The notes under the pieces: model-generated
Told to the model about the DNA's origin: nothing
The model's input: the letters and a program-made list of their open reading frames with translations, nothing else
The model's database searches: none
Shown here: positions 17,179 through 26,079 of the stretch, in pieces
How the letters are laid out: every line of letters starts with the position of its first letter
Position numbering within the stretch: the stretch's first letter is position 1
Assembly: GCF_020009625.1 (NCBI RefSeq)
Contig: NZ_JAIHLP010000002.1
Coordinates: forward strand, 3,915,342-3,979,341
Direction of reading: 5' to 3'
Source: Leifsonia poae
GTDB lineage: Bacteria > Actinomycetota > Actinomycetes > Actinomycetales > Microbacteriaceae
DNA length: 64,000 nt
Made by a program: the position numbers and the translations under genes

Positions 17179-17958
17179 ATGCCGATCATCGACTCCTTCC
17201 CGCCCGGCACCCCGATCTGGGTCGACTTGCAGAGCAGCCACCCGCCCGGAGCCGTCGACTTCTACCGTGAGCTCTTCGGCTGGGATGCGGCGCCGGCCTC
17301 CGCCGAAACGGGCGGCTACTCCCACGCGACCCTTCACGGGGTTTCGGTGACGGCGATCGGTCCGCTGCCCGAGTCGTTCGGCGAGACCGACCGTTCGGTC
17401 TGGACCGCCTACTTCGCTGTCGATGACATCGCAGCGGCAGCCGGCACCGTGGTGGCGGCGGGTGGCAGTGTGCTGGCCCCGCCGTGGGAGCACATCCCCG
17501 GGGTGTGGCTCGGGATCGTGGCCGATCCGGCCGGTGCCGTGTTCGGGCTCTGGCAGCAGGCGGCGGGCTCGCGTTGGCTGCGTGGGCAGCCCGGCGCGGT
17601 TGACTGGCTCGAGCTCGTCGAGGCCGGCTGTGAGACCTCCTTCGACTTCTACGAGACCGTGCTGGGGGTCGGCGCCAGCCAGATGGCGATGGGAGACGGC
17701 GTCTATTCTCTGTTCGATGTGGGGGAGACGAGCGTCGCCGGCGCCACCGAGCCGGCCGTCGACATCCCTCCGCATTGGCTGGTCTACTTCACCGTCGCCG
17801 ACCTGGATGCAGCCGTCGCGCGTCTGAAGGAACTCGGCGGGGCCGAGCGAGGGAAACCGGATGCCGCAGCCGGGGTGGGGCGCTGGGTGGGCGTCGTCGA
17901 CCCGTTCGGTGCCGCATTCGCCCTGCTGGAGCCGGCTCCAGTGCCAGAGCCCGCCTGA
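17179..17958 (+). CDS. VOC (glyoxalase/bleomycin resistance) family protein, two-domain
   Basis: A 259-residue protein made of two vicinal-oxygen-chelate modules (about residues 8-120 and 130-250). The first begins TPIWVDLQSSHPPGAVDFYRE and ends WLGIVADPAGAVFGLWQ; the second repeats the pattern with WLELVEAGCETSFDFYETVL and WVGVVDPFGAAFALLEP. Such tandem VOC proteins are usually metal-dependent lyases or dioxygenases, or antibiotic-binding proteins. Substrate unknown. It is probably leaderless (TATCGT 7 nt before the ATG) and co-controlled with the divergent alcohol dehydrogenase through the shared palindrome, which hints at a linked substrate. Confidence 0.87.
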   Translation: MPIIDSFPPGTPIWVDLQSSHPPGAVDFYRELFGWDAAPASAETGGYSHATLHGVSVTAIGPLPESFGETDRSVWTAYFAVDDIAAAAGTVVAAGGSVLAPPWEHIPGVWLGIVADPAGAVFGLWQQAAGSRWLRGQPGAVDWLELVEAGCETSFDFYETVLGVGASQMAMGDGVYSLFDVGETSVAGATEPAVDIPPHWLVYFTVADLDAAVARLKELGGAERGKPDAAAGVGRWVGVVDPFGAAFALLEPAPVPEPA

Positions 17959-17984
17959 GTGCGGCGCCGGAGCGCGCATCCGTC

Positions 17985-17993
17985 TGGTAAACT
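17985..17993 (+). promoter_or_regulatory. Extended -10 promoter for rpsO
   Basis: TGGTAAACT is an extended -10 (TGnTAnnnT) followed by CTTTTCCGG-like sequence, placing the transcript start about 87 nt before rpsO. A near copy (TGGTAGGCT followed by TCTCCCGG) lies before pnp at 22870. Confidence 0.5.
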
Positions 17994-18086
17994 TTTCCGG
18001 TTGCCGTCACTATCGGCCGCGGAGAAAGAGAGCCCAGGCATCCGGCCCCGGGCACCGCGCAAAGAGCGAGAAAGAGGTCCACATCT

Positions 18087-18356
18087 ATGGCACTGGAATC
18101 AGACGTCAAGAAGGCGATCATCGAAGAGTACGCCACGCACCCCGGTGACACCGGATCCCCCGAGGTTCAGGTCGCGATCCTGACCAAGCGGATCAAGGAC
18201 CTCACCGAGCACCTCAAGGAGCACAAGCACGACCACCACTCGCGTCGTGGCCTGCTCCTCCTGGTCGGGCAGCGTCGCCGTCTCCTCGGCTACCTGTCGG
18301 ACATCGACATCAACCGCTACCGCTCGCTCATCGAGCGCCTCGGTCTGCGTCGATAA
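18087..18356 (+). CDS. rpsO: 30S ribosomal protein S15
   Basis: An 89-residue primary 16S rRNA-binding protein of the 30S platform. It is full length and canonical: [19 protein letters not shown], then [20 protein letters not shown] and RRRLLGYL, ending in [13 protein letters not shown]. The ATG at 18087 is preceded by AAAGAGGT. The leader of about 87 nt could hold the S15 autoregulatory structure known in other bacteria, but I could not identify it. In many bacteria pnp follows directly; here five other genes lie between. A strong terminator follows. Confidence 0.98.
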   Translation: MALESDVKKAIIEEYATHPGDTGSPEVQVAILTKRIKDLTEHLKEHKHDHHSRRGLLLLVGQRRRLLGYLSDIDINRYRSLIERLGLRR

Positions 18357-18407
18357 CCGTCGCACACCGACGGGGCAACGCTTCGTCGACACCGCGAGCT
18401 TCTTGCG

Positions 18408-18442
18408 AACGGGCCGTCACCCTCGGGTGACGGCCCGTTTCG
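18408..18442 (+). terminator. Strong terminator after rpsO
   Basis: A 14-bp perfect stem (AACGGGCCGTCACC with GGTGACGGCCCGTT) and a 4-nt loop, followed by TTTCGTC. It separates rpsO from the lysoplasmalogenase gene, so rpsO is not transcribed through to pnp. Confidence 0.88.
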
Positions 18443-18448
18443 TCGTTG

Positions 18449-18454
18449 TACGCT
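18449..18454 (+). promoter_or_regulatory. Putative -10 (TACGCT) for leaderless lysoplasmalogenase mRNA
   Basis: TACGCT ends 7 nt before the GTG at 18462, just after the rpsO terminator. No ribosome binding site is present. Confidence 0.5.
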
Positions 18455-18461
18455 CGTCTCC

Positions 18462-19142
18462 GTGGCCCTCCCGTTCGTGCCGTACATCGTCGTCGGCATC
18501 CTGCACCTTCTCGCGCTGCTCTTCGGGGCCGACGCCGCGAGCACTCTCACGAAACCCCTGCTCATGCCGGCGCTGTTCGTCGCGCTGCTCTGGGCGCTCC
18601 CTCGGCGTCGGGGCGAGGTGATGCTGCTCGCCTCGCTGGCGTTGCTGTTCGGGTGGCTCGGCGATGTCTCCTTGTTGCCGGCCGGCCCGGGCATCCTGTT
18701 CGGTCTGGGCTTCTTCCTCCTCGGCCACCTCGCGTACATCGTGCTGTTCTGGCGCCGGATGCGCGTGCGCCGCCGGCCGCGCTGGTGGGCCGCCGTGGCC
18801 CTCCTCTGGTGGGTGGCGCTCGTCGGAATCCTCGCCCCGCACACCGGCGCCCTGCTGGTGCCGCTCGCGCTCTACGGCCTCGTGCTCGGTGGGCTCTTCG
18901 TCGTCGGATCGGCCTGCGGCCCCTGGGTCACGGCCGGCTCGACGGCGTTCGTCGTCTCCGACACGCTGCTCGGATTGCACCTGTTCCTGCCCGGATTCAG
19001 CCCGTGGCAGATCGACTTCCTCATCATGCTGAGCTATCTGACGGCTCAAGGGCTCTTGGTCGCCGGCATCCTCCGACGTGAGCGTTCGGCCGCCGGCGCC
19101 GAGTCGCCCGCGTCGGCCGAAGTGCAGACCGCCGGCTCGTGA
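18462..19142 (+). CDS. Lysoplasmalogenase (YhhN family)
   Basis: A 226-residue integral membrane protein with about eight hydrophobic helices, matching the YhhN/TMEM86 family that hydrolyses the vinyl-ether bond of lysoplasmalogens. The conserved core is ALLFGWLGDVSLL (about residues 59-71) with the key Asp, then GLGFFLLGHLAYIVLFWRR carrying the conserved His. A second acidic site is in AFVVSDTLLGLHLF. The C-terminal 20 residues are polar. The GTG at 18462 directly precedes the first helix. No lipid genes are adjacent, and the physiological substrate in this bacterium is uncertain. Confidence 0.85.
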   Translation: MALPFVPYIVVGILHLLALLFGADAASTLTKPLLMPALFVALLWALPRRRGEVMLLASLALLFGWLGDVSLLPAGPGILFGLGFFLLGHLAYIVLFWRRMRVRRRPRWWAAVALLWWVALVGILAPHTGALLVPLALYGLVLGGLFVVGSACGPWVTAGSTAFVVSDTLLGLHLFLPGFSPWQIDFLIMLSYLTAQGLLVAGILRRERSAAGAESPASAEVQTAGS

Positions 19143-19171
19143 CCTCCGGGTGCCCGGCCGGGTGACCAGAA

Positions 19172-20374
19172 TCAGCTTTCAGTGCCGCGACCCGTCCGCT
19201 TGTCGATGAGGGTCGCAGCCACGAGAGCGGAGGCGACCATGGCGATCCCTGCGGTGACGCCGACGAGACCGATCAGCGGTGAGGCGAGCGGCAGTACCAG
19301 CACCAGGAGGACGGCGATGACGGTCTTGAGTGGCCGGATGACCGCCACCGGCACCAGGGGAGCGTGCAGCAGCCACAGCATCAGCAGGAACACTGCGACC
19401 GGCACGGCGATCGCATACTCGGCGGCCAGATCGGAGGTCTCCGCATTGGCGGCCGCACGCTGCACGGCCACCTCGAGTCCCGCGCCGATCGCGGTGAGGG
19501 AGGCGAAGACGAACGCGTGGCCGTAGCCCCAGATGAACGCCCGGTTCCGTCGGATGCTCAGCCCTTCGGCCGCGGGCTCGAGGAAGTAGAGCCACCAGAG
19601 CGCGAAGAGCAGCACCAGGCCGATTGCGGCGATCGTCACCAGCTCGACCCCCAGGCCGTGGCTGGCCAGCCCGTTCTGCACCCCGGCGGCGGCGGCCGAG
19701 ACGGATTCGCCGAGCACGATGATCGTGAACAGGCCGTAGCGTTCGGCGATGTGGTGCGGGTGCCAGGAGGTCATCCCGGTGCGCTCCGCCCAGAGCGGCA
19801 CCGAGAGGTCGAGCACGGCCAGCACGATGAAGGCCCACCATCCCCAATCGCCGGGAAGGGCGAGGCGGCTCACCCAACCCACCTGCACCACGGTGATCCC
19901 GATCGCGTACCGCAGAGCAGTCGTGCGGCCCTCCGGATGCTCGATCGCGGCCCGCACCCACTGGCTCACCAATCCGACCCGCATGATCAGGTAGCCGACC
20001 ACGATCGCCGTGAAGTCCTGGTGGTCGAATGCGGCCGGCACCCCGGCGGCGACAACGAGCACGCCGGCCATCTGGACCAGGGTGGTCAGCCGGTACGGCA
20101 CATCGTCTGTGTCGTAGGCCGAAGCGAACCAGGTGAAGTTCATCCACGCCCACCAGATGGCGAAGAAGACCATCAGATACGGGCCGAGTCCGCTCACGAT
20201 GTCGCCGCTTTCGGCCTTGTGCGCCAACTGTGTCGAGATCTGAGCGATGGCAACCACGAAGGTCAGATCGAACAACAGTTCCAACGGACTGGAGACACGG
20301 TGGGACTCTTCGGTGGCGCGACCGGTCATGCGGATGCGGAAGGCCGGCATCCTGGTCGGGTTCTCGTTGGTCAT
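19172..20374 (-). CDS. Low temperature requirement protein A (LtrA) family membrane protein
   Basis: A 400-residue protein with about 11 hydrophobic segments. The LtrA signature SPLELLFDLTFVVAIAQIST (about residues 27-46) is followed by FFAIWWAWMNFTWFASAYDT. The family was named from a Listeria mutant unable to grow in the cold; its biochemical function is unknown. A conserved acidic/His site lies in AERYGLFTIIVLGESV (about 210-225). The ATG at 20374 gives the normal soluble N-terminus of about 25 residues. It is convergent with the lysoplasmalogenase gene (29 bp gap) and divergent from the VanZ gene. Confidence 0.88.
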   Translation of the reverse strand: MTNENPTRMPAFRIRMTGRATEESHRVSSPLELLFDLTFVVAIAQISTQLAHKAESGDIVSGLGPYLMVFFAIWWAWMNFTWFASAYDTDDVPYRLTTLVQMAGVLVVAAGVPAAFDHQDFTAIVVGYLIMRVGLVSQWVRAAIEHPEGRTTALRYAIGITVVQVGWVSRLALPGDWGWWAFIVLAVLDLSVPLWAERTGMTSWHPHHIAERYGLFTIIVLGESVSAAAAGVQNGLASHGLGVELVTIAAIGLVLLFALWWLYFLEPAAEGLSIRRNRAFIWGYGHAFVFASLTAIGAGLEVAVQRAAANAETSDLAAEYAIAVPVAVFLLMLWLLHAPLVPVAVIRPLKTVIAVLLVLVLPLASPLIGLVGVTAGIAMVASALVAATLIDKRTGRGTES

Positions 20375-20420
20375 ACGTCATTGTGGCGGTCTCCCAGCCG
20401 GTTTGCGCCACGATGGGGGG

Positions 20421-20855
20421 ATGATCCGCCGCCGTCCCGTGCTCAGCATCTTCACGCCGGTGTATCTGGTGCTGGTGGGTGTCGTGACGCTGACTCCGCA
20501 GCGGGATTCCGGATCCGATTCGTGGACGCATCGGATCGTCGATGCGATCACGAGTACGCCGCTGACCTCGTGGATGTCGTACGACGGGATCGAGTTCACC
20601 GCGAACGTCGTCATGTTCGTGCCGATGGGGTTGCTATTCACGCTGCTGCTCGGCCGCAGGCGCTGGTGGGTGGCCCTGGCGATCGGCGTCGCGGCGACGT
20701 GCCTCATCGAGTTCTCGCAGCTGTTCATCCCGGGCCGGGTCAGCGATGTCCGCGACCTGATCGCGAATACTCTGGGCACCGCGGTCGGTATCGGGGTCGC
20801 GTTCATCGGCGATGGTCTCGCCGCTTCCCGTCGGGGCGCACTGGCTCGGGAATAG
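20421..20855 (+). CDS. VanZ family protein
   Basis: A 144-residue membrane protein with about four helices. VanZ family features are the N-terminal YLVLVGVVTLTPQ, then ANVVMFVPMGLLFTLLLGRR, the core ATCLIEFSQLFIPGRVSDVRD and the closing DLIANTLGTAVGIGVAF. VanZ gives low-level teicoplanin resistance in enterococci, but most actinobacterial homologues are unstudied. The ATG at 20421 follows a GGGGGG run. A longer upstream in-frame opening would run antisense through the start of the LtrA gene and is rejected. Confidence 0.85.
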   Translation: MIRRRPVLSIFTPVYLVLVGVVTLTPQRDSGSDSWTHRIVDAITSTPLTSWMSYDGIEFTANVVMFVPMGLLFTLLLGRRRWWVALAIGVAATCLIEFSQLFIPGRVSDVRDLIANTLGTAVGIGVAFIGDGLAASRRGALARE

Positions 20856-20872
20856 CCCGCCCAGGATAACCG

Positions 20873-20902
20873 TTGACACCGATATCCATGCAAACGCATT
20901 GA
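20873..20902 (+). promoter_or_regulatory. Possible sigma-70-type promoter for the flavin monooxygenase operon
   Basis: A consensus -35 TTGACA (20873-20878) is followed after 18 bp by CATTGA, a weak -10. The following GGAGTAGG is the ribosome binding site for the ATG at 20917. Confidence 0.35.
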
Positions 20903-20916
20903 AATGGAGTAGGCAC

Positions 20917-22059
20917 ATGCAGTTCGGTATCTTCAGCGTCGGCGACATCACGGCCGACCCCACCACCGGTCGCACCCCGACCGACGGATCGCGGTTGCAG
21001 GACGTGCTGACCATCGCCCAGCACGCGGAGGAGGTCGGCCTCGACGTCTTCGCGATGGGGGAGCACCACAACCCGCCGTTCTTCCCGTCCAGCCCCGTCG
21101 CCATCAACAGCTACCTCGCCGCCACGACGAGCCGCATCATCCTCTCGACCGCCACGACCCTCATCACGACCAACGACCCCGTGCGCATCGCCGAGGAGTA
21201 CTCGATGCTGCAGCACCTCTCGGGTGGCCGCATGGATCTCACCCTCGGGCGGGGCAACACCGGCCCGGTGTACCCGTGGTTCGGCGAAGACATCCGTCAG
21301 GGCATCCCGCTCGCGATCGAGAAGTACGCGCTGCTGCGTCGCCTGTGGCGTGAAGAGTTCGTCGACTGGGAGGGCAAGTTCCGCACGCCGCTGCAGGGCT
21401 TCCAATCCACACCGCGGCCCCTCGATGACGTGCCGCCCTTCGTGTGGCATGGCAGCATCCGCAGCCCCGAGATCGCCGAGCAGGCCGCCTTCTACGGCGA
21501 TGGCTTCTTCGCCAACCACATCTTCTGGCCGGCATCGCACACGCAGCAGATGATCGCCCTCTACCGTCAGCGCTTCGAGCACTACGGCCACGGCACGGCC
21601 GCTCAGGCGATCGTCGGCCTCGGTGGTCAGGTGTTCATGCGCAAGAACTCGCAGGATGCGGTGAACGAGTTCCGGCCGTACTTCGACAACGCCCCCGTGT
21701 ACGGACACGGCCCTTCGCTGGAGGAGTTCACCTCGCAGACGCCCCTGACCGTCGGCAGCCCGCAGGAAGTCATCGACCGCACGCTCGGCTTCCGCGACTA
21801 CGTGGGCGACTACCAGCGTCAGCTCTGGCTGCTCGACCACGCCGGACTCCCACTGAAGACCGTGCTCGAGCAGCTCGACCTCCTCGGCTCCGAGGTGGTC
21901 CCGGTGCTGCGCAAAGAATTCGACGCGCTGCGGCCGGCCGGTGTTCCGGACGGCCCGACGCACGCCGCTCTGGTGGCTGCGCGGGATGCGGCGGAGCAGG
22001 ATGCGGTCGAGCCGCCCGCGGCCGGGGTGTCCGCCGGACTCGCCTCGGAGGTGAAGTGA
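20917..22059 (+). CDS. LLM-class FMN-dependent (luciferase-like) monooxygenase, CE1758-like
   Basis: A 380-residue TIM-barrel flavin monooxygenase that would use reduced FMN from the next gene and O2. It starts MQFGIFSVGDITADPTTGRT after GGAGTAGG. Barrel landmarks are VFAMGEHHNPPFF, TLITTNDPVRIAEEYSML and LGRGNTGPVYPWFGED. The N-terminus and the pairing with a downstream NAD(P)H:FMN reductase match the CE1758/CE1759 two-component family of actinobacteria, which has no known substrate. The last 50 residues are Ala/Pro-rich. The stop overlaps the next start (TGATG), so the two are translationally coupled. Confidence 0.9.
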   Translation: MQFGIFSVGDITADPTTGRTPTDGSRLQDVLTIAQHAEEVGLDVFAMGEHHNPPFFPSSPVAINSYLAATTSRIILSTATTLITTNDPVRIAEEYSMLQHLSGGRMDLTLGRGNTGPVYPWFGEDIRQGIPLAIEKYALLRRLWREEFVDWEGKFRTPLQGFQSTPRPLDDVPPFVWHGSIRSPEIAEQAAFYGDGFFANHIFWPASHTQQMIALYRQRFEHYGHGTAAQAIVGLGGQVFMRKNSQDAVNEFRPYFDNAPVYGHGPSLEEFTSQTPLTVGSPQEVIDRTLGFRDYVGDYQRQLWLLDHAGLPLKTVLEQLDLLGSEVVPVLRKEFDALRPAGVPDGPTHAALVAARDAAEQDAVEPPAAGVSAGLASEVK

Positions 22060-22688
22060 TGACCGCCCGCACGATCGCCGTCGTCTCCGCCGGCCTCAGC
22101 CAGCCGTCGTCCAGTCGGTTGCTGGCCGACCGGCTCGCGGAGGCGACGGTGCGCCGGCTCACCGAGCGGGGCGTCGAGGTGGCGGTGCAGACGATCGAGT
22201 TGCGCGACACGGCGAAAGACGTGACGAACAACCTCCTCGCCGGCTTTCCCAGCCCTGCGCTCGCCGACGTCGTCGAGACGGTCACCGGCGCCGACGGCCT
22301 GATCGTTGTGAGCCCCATCTTCACGACCAGCTACAGCGGAATGTTCAAGTCGTTCTTCGATGTGATCGACCCCACAGCCCTCGATGGGATGCCCGTGCTG
22401 ATCGGCGCGACCGGTGGAACCGAGCGCCACTCGCTGGCCCTCGAGTACGCGATGCGCCCGATGTTCACCTACCTGCACGGTGTCGTCGTGCCCACCTCCG
22501 TCTACGCCGCCTCCGCCGATTGGGGTAGTGGCGCCGACACGGTGAAGGCACTTCCGGATCGCATCGAGCGCGCCGCGGGGGAGTTCGCGGCGCTCGTCTC
22601 GGCATCCGACCGCTCCTCGCTCGTCAAGGACCCGTTCACCCTCGACTCCGACTTCGGAGCCCTTCTCGGCGGCTTCTCCGCCGACTAG
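22059..22688 (+). CDS. NAD(P)H-dependent FMN reductase, CE1759-like
   Basis: A 209-residue flavodoxin-fold reductase supplying reduced flavin to the preceding monooxygenase. The N-terminal phosphate-binding loop is VVSAGLSQPSSSRLLADRL (about residues 7-25). GLIVVSPIFTTSYSGMFKSF (about 80-99) is the FMN-ring and substrate edge, and IGATGGTERHSLALEYAMRP is typical of the family. The ATG at 22059 overlaps the monooxygenase stop by one base. No third gene follows in the operon, so nothing else indicates the substrate. Confidence 0.9.
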   Translation: MTARTIAVVSAGLSQPSSSRLLADRLAEATVRRLTERGVEVAVQTIELRDTAKDVTNNLLAGFPSPALADVVETVTGADGLIVVSPIFTTSYSGMFKSFFDVIDPTALDGMPVLIGATGGTERHSLALEYAMRPMFTYLHGVVVPTSVYAASADWGSGADTVKALPDRIERAAGEFAALVSASDRSSLVKDPFTLDSDFGALLGGFSAD

Positions 22689-23185
22689 CGTCTGCCAGCT
22701 TCGCCCTCGTCGTCGAGACCGGGTGCGCACGATCGCGTCCCGGCAGTGCCAGCCACTGATCAGCCACGGTCTCACCTCCGGTCGAGATCGTGCGGGCACG
22801 GATGATTCAGAACCTGCGCGGCGCCCTGCCGCGCTGACCGGGTGTTTCTCCCGGATTCCCGGCGTCACCTGGTAGGCTTCTCCCGGTCGACTCGATTGTT
22901 GGCCGGGCAGTTTCTCGAAACGCCCCCAACTGAATATCGAGCACCAAACGGAGCAGGCTGGCAGGAGCTGGTCCTCGGTGGTGGTATCCGGATGCGCCGG
23001 CACGACGAGCGCAACCGTGTATTTCTACTGATGGCCAGACGGGCACCAACCCTCAGCGTCGATTCGCGGCGCCGGGATGCCGCACGTTCGCGTCGACTGA
23101 CGTGACGATCTGCCTGTTCCCCTGCTCCGATGCTGAAGTCGCCGCCCACACGGGGAGGCGACGTAAAACAAAGGAGAAAGACCTC
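22689..23185 (+). other. 497-bp spacer before pnp, including a long pnp leader
   Basis: No credible gene is visible. Around 22730-22800 two stretches, GCACGATC and GATCGTGC, can pair over a loop of about 45 nt, with smaller pairings inside (GAGACCG with CGGTCTC). An extended -10 at 22870 implies a pnp leader of about 300 nt. Just before pnp, GTCGCC pairs with GGCGAC, with an inner CCC/GGG, in the region 23128-23163. PNPase autoregulates through such leader hairpins in other bacteria; that is inference here. Confidence 0.5.
22870..22878 (+). promoter_or_regulatory. Extended -10 promoter for pnp
   Basis: TGGTAGGCT matches TGnTAnnnT and is followed by TCTCCCGG, closely resembling the rpsO promoter. 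No -35 is obvious. Confidence 0.45.
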
Positions 23186-25480
23186 TTGGAAGGTCCCGAA
23201 ATCAAATTCGCCGAAGCCGTTCTCGACAATGGACGCTTCGGCACCCGCACGGTCCGCTTCGAAGCGGGCCGCCTCGCGCAGCAGGCTCAGGGCGCAGTTG
23301 CCGCCTACCTCGACGAGGAGACCATGCTGCTGAGCGCGACCAGCGCCAGCAAGCACCCGAAAGACAACTTCGACTTCTTCCCCCTCACAGTGGATGTCGA
23401 AGAGCGCAGCTACGCCGCCGGCAAGATCCCCGGCTCGTTCTTCCGTCGTGAGGGCCGCCCCTCCACCGAAGCGATCCTCGTCTGCCGTCTGATCGACCGG
23501 CCCCTGCGCCCGTCGTTCGTGACCGGCCTCCGCAACGAGGTGCAGATCGTCATCACCGTTCTGAGCATCGCTCCGGACGAGTTCTACGACGCGCTCGCCA
23601 TTAACGCGGCCTCGATGTCCACACAGATCTCCGGTCTGCCGTTCAGCGGCCCGATCGGTGCCGTGCGTCTCGCGCTCATCCCCGGCAACGGCGGAGCCGA
23701 GGACCAGTGGATCGCGTTCCCGAAGGCCTCGCAGCTGGAAGAGGCCGTCTTCGACATCGTCGTCGCCGGTCGTGTGATCACCGCGGCGGACGGCTCGGAA
23801 GACGTCGCCATCATGATGGTGGAGGCCGAAGCGACCGAAGGCAGCTGGAACCTCATCCAGGCCGGCGCCACGAAGCCGAACGAGGAGGTCGTGGCCCAGG
23901 GCCTCGAGGCGGCCAAGCCGTTCCTCAAGCAGCTCGTCGCTGCGCAGAACGTTCTGGCGCAGCAGGCCGCGAAGGAGATCGCCGAGTACCCGGTGTTCCT
24001 CCCGTACACTCAGGAGACCTACGACAACGTCGCAGGTCTCGCCTACGACGACCTGGTGAACGTTTACCAGATCGCCGACAAGATCGAGCGCCAGAACGCG
24101 GACGACGCCCTCAAGGAGCGCGTCAAGGTCGCCCTGACCGAGAAGGTCGAAGCCGGTGTGCTCGACGCCGAGGTGCTGTCGCAGTTCTCGGCGGCGTACA
24201 AGTCGGTGTCGAAGGTCGTCATGCGCGGTCGCGTGCTGCGCGAGGGCATCCGCATCGACGGTCGTGGCCTCACCGACATCCGCCCGCTCGACGCCGAGGT
24301 GCAGGTCATCCCGCGCGTCCACGGCTCGGCGATCTTCCAGCGCGGCGAGACCCAGATCCTGGGTGTCACCACGCTGAACATGCTCAAGATGGAGCAGCAG
24401 ATCGACTCGCTGTCGCCGGTCACCAAGAAGCGCTACCTGCACCACTACAACTTCCCGCCCTACTCCACCGGTGAGACCGGTCGGGTCGGGTCGCCGAAGC
24501 GTCGCGAGATCGGGCACGGCTTCCTCGCCGAGCGCGCCCTCGTTCCGGTGCTGCCGAGCCGCGATGAGTTCCCCTACGCGATCCGCCAGGTGTCCGAGGC
24601 TCTCGGCTCCAACGGCTCCACGTCGATGGGTTCCGTGTGCGCCTCCACCCTGTCCCTGCTGAACGCCGGTGTGCCGCTGCGCGCGCCGGTCGCCGGCATC
24701 GCCATGGGCCTGATCTCGGACACGGTCGACGGTGAGACCCGCTACGCGGCGCTGACCGACATCCTGGGTGCCGAGGATGCGCTGGGCGACATGGACTTCA
24801 AGGTCGCCGGAACGAGCGAGTTCGTCACCGCGATCCAGCTCGACACCAAGCTCGACGGCATCCCCTCCGCCGTTCTGGCCGGTGCGCTGAAGCAGGCGAA
24901 GGATGCTCGCACGACCATCCTCGCGGTGCTGAACGCCGCCATCGACCAGCCCGACGAGATGGCCCCGACCGCGCCCCGCGTGATCTCGGTGCAGATCCCG
25001 GTCGACAAGATTGGTGAGCTGATCGGCCCGAAGGGCAAGACGATCAACGCCATCCAGGACGAGACCGGCGCCGACATCTCCATCGAGGAGGACGGCACCG
25101 TCTACATCGGCGCTGTCGATGGTCCGTCGGCCGAGGCTGCCCGCGCTCAGGTGAACGCGATCGCGAACCCCACCAACCCGGAGGTCGGCGAGCAGTTCCT
25201 CGGAACCGTCGTCAAGATCGCCGCGTTCGGTGCGTTCGTCTCGCTGCTGCCCGGCAAGGATGGTCTGCTGCACATCTCCGAGGTGCGCAAGCTCGCCGGT
25301 GGCAAGCGTGTCGAGAACGTCGAAGACGTGCTCGGCGTTGGCCAGAAGATCCTGGTGGAGATCACCAAGATCGACGACCGGGGCAAGCTGTCGCTCGCCC
25401 CGGTGCTCGCCGATGAGGCGGACACCCACGGCCGCGACGCCGCCAGCGAGGGCCCCGAGGCTCCCGCCGAAGGCGAGTAG
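23186..25480 (+). CDS. pnp: Polyribonucleotide nucleotidyltransferase (PNPase)
   Basis: A 764-residue phosphorolytic 3'-5' exoribonuclease, also able to synthesise RNA tails; a trimeric degradosome-type enzyme. It has two RNase PH domains (about residues 10-230 and 330-560) around an all-helical segment. [20 protein letters not shown] and [18 protein letters not shown] are conserved, and metal-binding Asp residues lie in [12 protein letters not shown] domain with [12 protein letters not shown] (about 612-623) and an S1 domain (about 667-740, [18 protein letters not shown]) complete it. The TTG at 23186 has AAAGGAGAAAG upstream and gives the usual N-terminus [15 protein letters not shown]. It is monocistronic, with a 15-bp terminator. 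Confidence 0.97.
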   Translation: MEGPEIKFAEAVLDNGRFGTRTVRFEAGRLAQQAQGAVAAYLDEETMLLSATSASKHPKDNFDFFPLTVDVEERSYAAGKIPGSFFRREGRPSTEAILVCRLIDRPLRPSFVTGLRNEVQIVITVLSIAPDEFYDALAINAASMSTQISGLPFSGPIGAVRLALIPGNGGAEDQWIAFPKASQLEEAVFDIVVAGRVITAADGSEDVAIMMVEAEATEGSWNLIQAGATKPNEEVVAQGLEAAKPFLKQLVAAQNVLAQQAAKEIAEYPVFLPYTQETYDNVAGLAYDDLVNVYQIADKIERQNADDALKERVKVALTEKVEAGVLDAEVLSQFSAAYKSVSKVVMRGRVLREGIRIDGRGLTDIRPLDAEVQVIPRVHGSAIFQRGETQILGVTTLNMLKMEQQIDSLSPVTKKRYLHHYNFPPYSTGETGRVGSPKRREIGHGFLAERALVPVLPSRDEFPYAIRQVSEALGSNGSTSMGSVCASTLSLLNAGVPLRAPVAGIAMGLISDTVDGETRYAALTDILGAEDALGDMDFKVAGTSEFVTAIQLDTKLDGIPSAVLAGALKQAKDARTTILAVLNAAIDQPDEMAPTAPRVISVQIPVDKIGELIGPKGKTINAIQDETGADISIEEDGTVYIGAVDGPSAEAARAQVNAIANPTNPEVGEQFLGTVVKIAAFGAFVSLLPGKDGLLHISEVRKLAGGKRVENVEDVLGVGQKILVEITKIDDRGKLSLAPVLADEADTHGRDAASEGPEAPAEGE

Positions 25481-25496
25481 TCACCCCGCTCCACCC

Positions 25497-25529
25497 GAAG
25501 GCCGCGCAGACCCCGTCTGCGCGGCCTTC
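25497..25529 (+). terminator. Terminator after pnp
   Basis: A 15-bp perfect stem (GAAGGCCGCGCAGAC with GTCTGCGCGGCCTTC) and loop CCC, without a long T-run. It lies between pnp and the convergent lrp-type gene and can serve both. Confidence 0.85.
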
Positions 25530-25598
25530 GTGCATCCACCGCCCCTCACCCCGATCGAATCGTCCTCGAATGTGCGGAGTCGGGCCGGGAGGGGCGGG

Positions 25599-26072
25599 TC
25601 AGCGGCGGGCGGCGTCGCGGGCGAGCAGGGGGTGCATGCGGAACGGGATGAGCTCGCCCATGTCGAGGGACGTCTCGGCGCGTTCGACGCCGTCGCAGGC
25701 CTGGATGGCGCCGGTGATGCGGAACAAGTCCTCGGCATCCGTGCACACGACGCGCACGAGCAGATCGGAGGGTCCGCTGAGACCGTGGGCCTGCACGATC
25801 TCGGGGATGGTCGCCAGCTGTTCGACGATGGCGGCGAGCTTCTGTTGCTGCACATGCACCGTGACGAAGGCAGCGAGCGGGTAGCCGGCAGCGTGTGCGC
25901 TGATGCGTCGATCGAAGGCGAGGAAAACGCCCGCACGTTCCAGTGCGGCCATCCGCGACTGCACAGTGTTGCGGCTGAGGCCGAGCCGGTCGGCGAGCGT
26001 GACGTTGGTCGAGCGAGGGTCCTCGGTGAGGGCTACGAGGAGCCGCCTGTCGGTGCTGTCGATGGTGGGCAT
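25599..26072 (-). CDS. Lrp/AsnC family transcriptional regulator
   Basis: A 157-residue feast/famine regulator. The N-terminal helix-turn-helix is TDRRLLVALTEDPRSTNVTL then ADRLGLSRNTVQSRMAALE (about residues 7-45). The C-terminal RAM domain (about 62-145) has VTVHVQQQKLAAIVEQL, SGPSDLLVRVVCTDAED and ERAETSLDMGELIPFR. These proteins usually sense an amino acid. It is divergent from the 2-oxoacid dehydrogenase operon, the same arrangement as BkdR, so it probably controls that operon in response to a branched-chain amino acid. The ATG at 26072 lies 7 nt after TACGTT and is probably leaderless. Confidence 0.9.
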   Translation of the reverse strand: MPTIDSTDRRLLVALTEDPRSTNVTLADRLGLSRNTVQSRMAALERAGVFLAFDRRISAHAAGYPLAAFVTVHVQQQKLAAIVEQLATIPEIVQAHGLSGPSDLLVRVVCTDAEDLFRITGAIQACDGVERAETSLDMGELIPFRMHPLLARDAARR

Positions 26073-26079
26073 AGTGCGA

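Noticed and set aside
20247..20420. Longer N-terminus for the VanZ protein
   Set aside because: The extension runs antisense through the start of the LtrA gene and has no family similarity; ATG 20421 begins the first membrane helix.
22842..23105. Small open frame in the pnp leader
   Set aside because: The start has no ribosome binding site, the composition is Arg-rich and unspecific, and it overlaps the expected pnp transcript leader.
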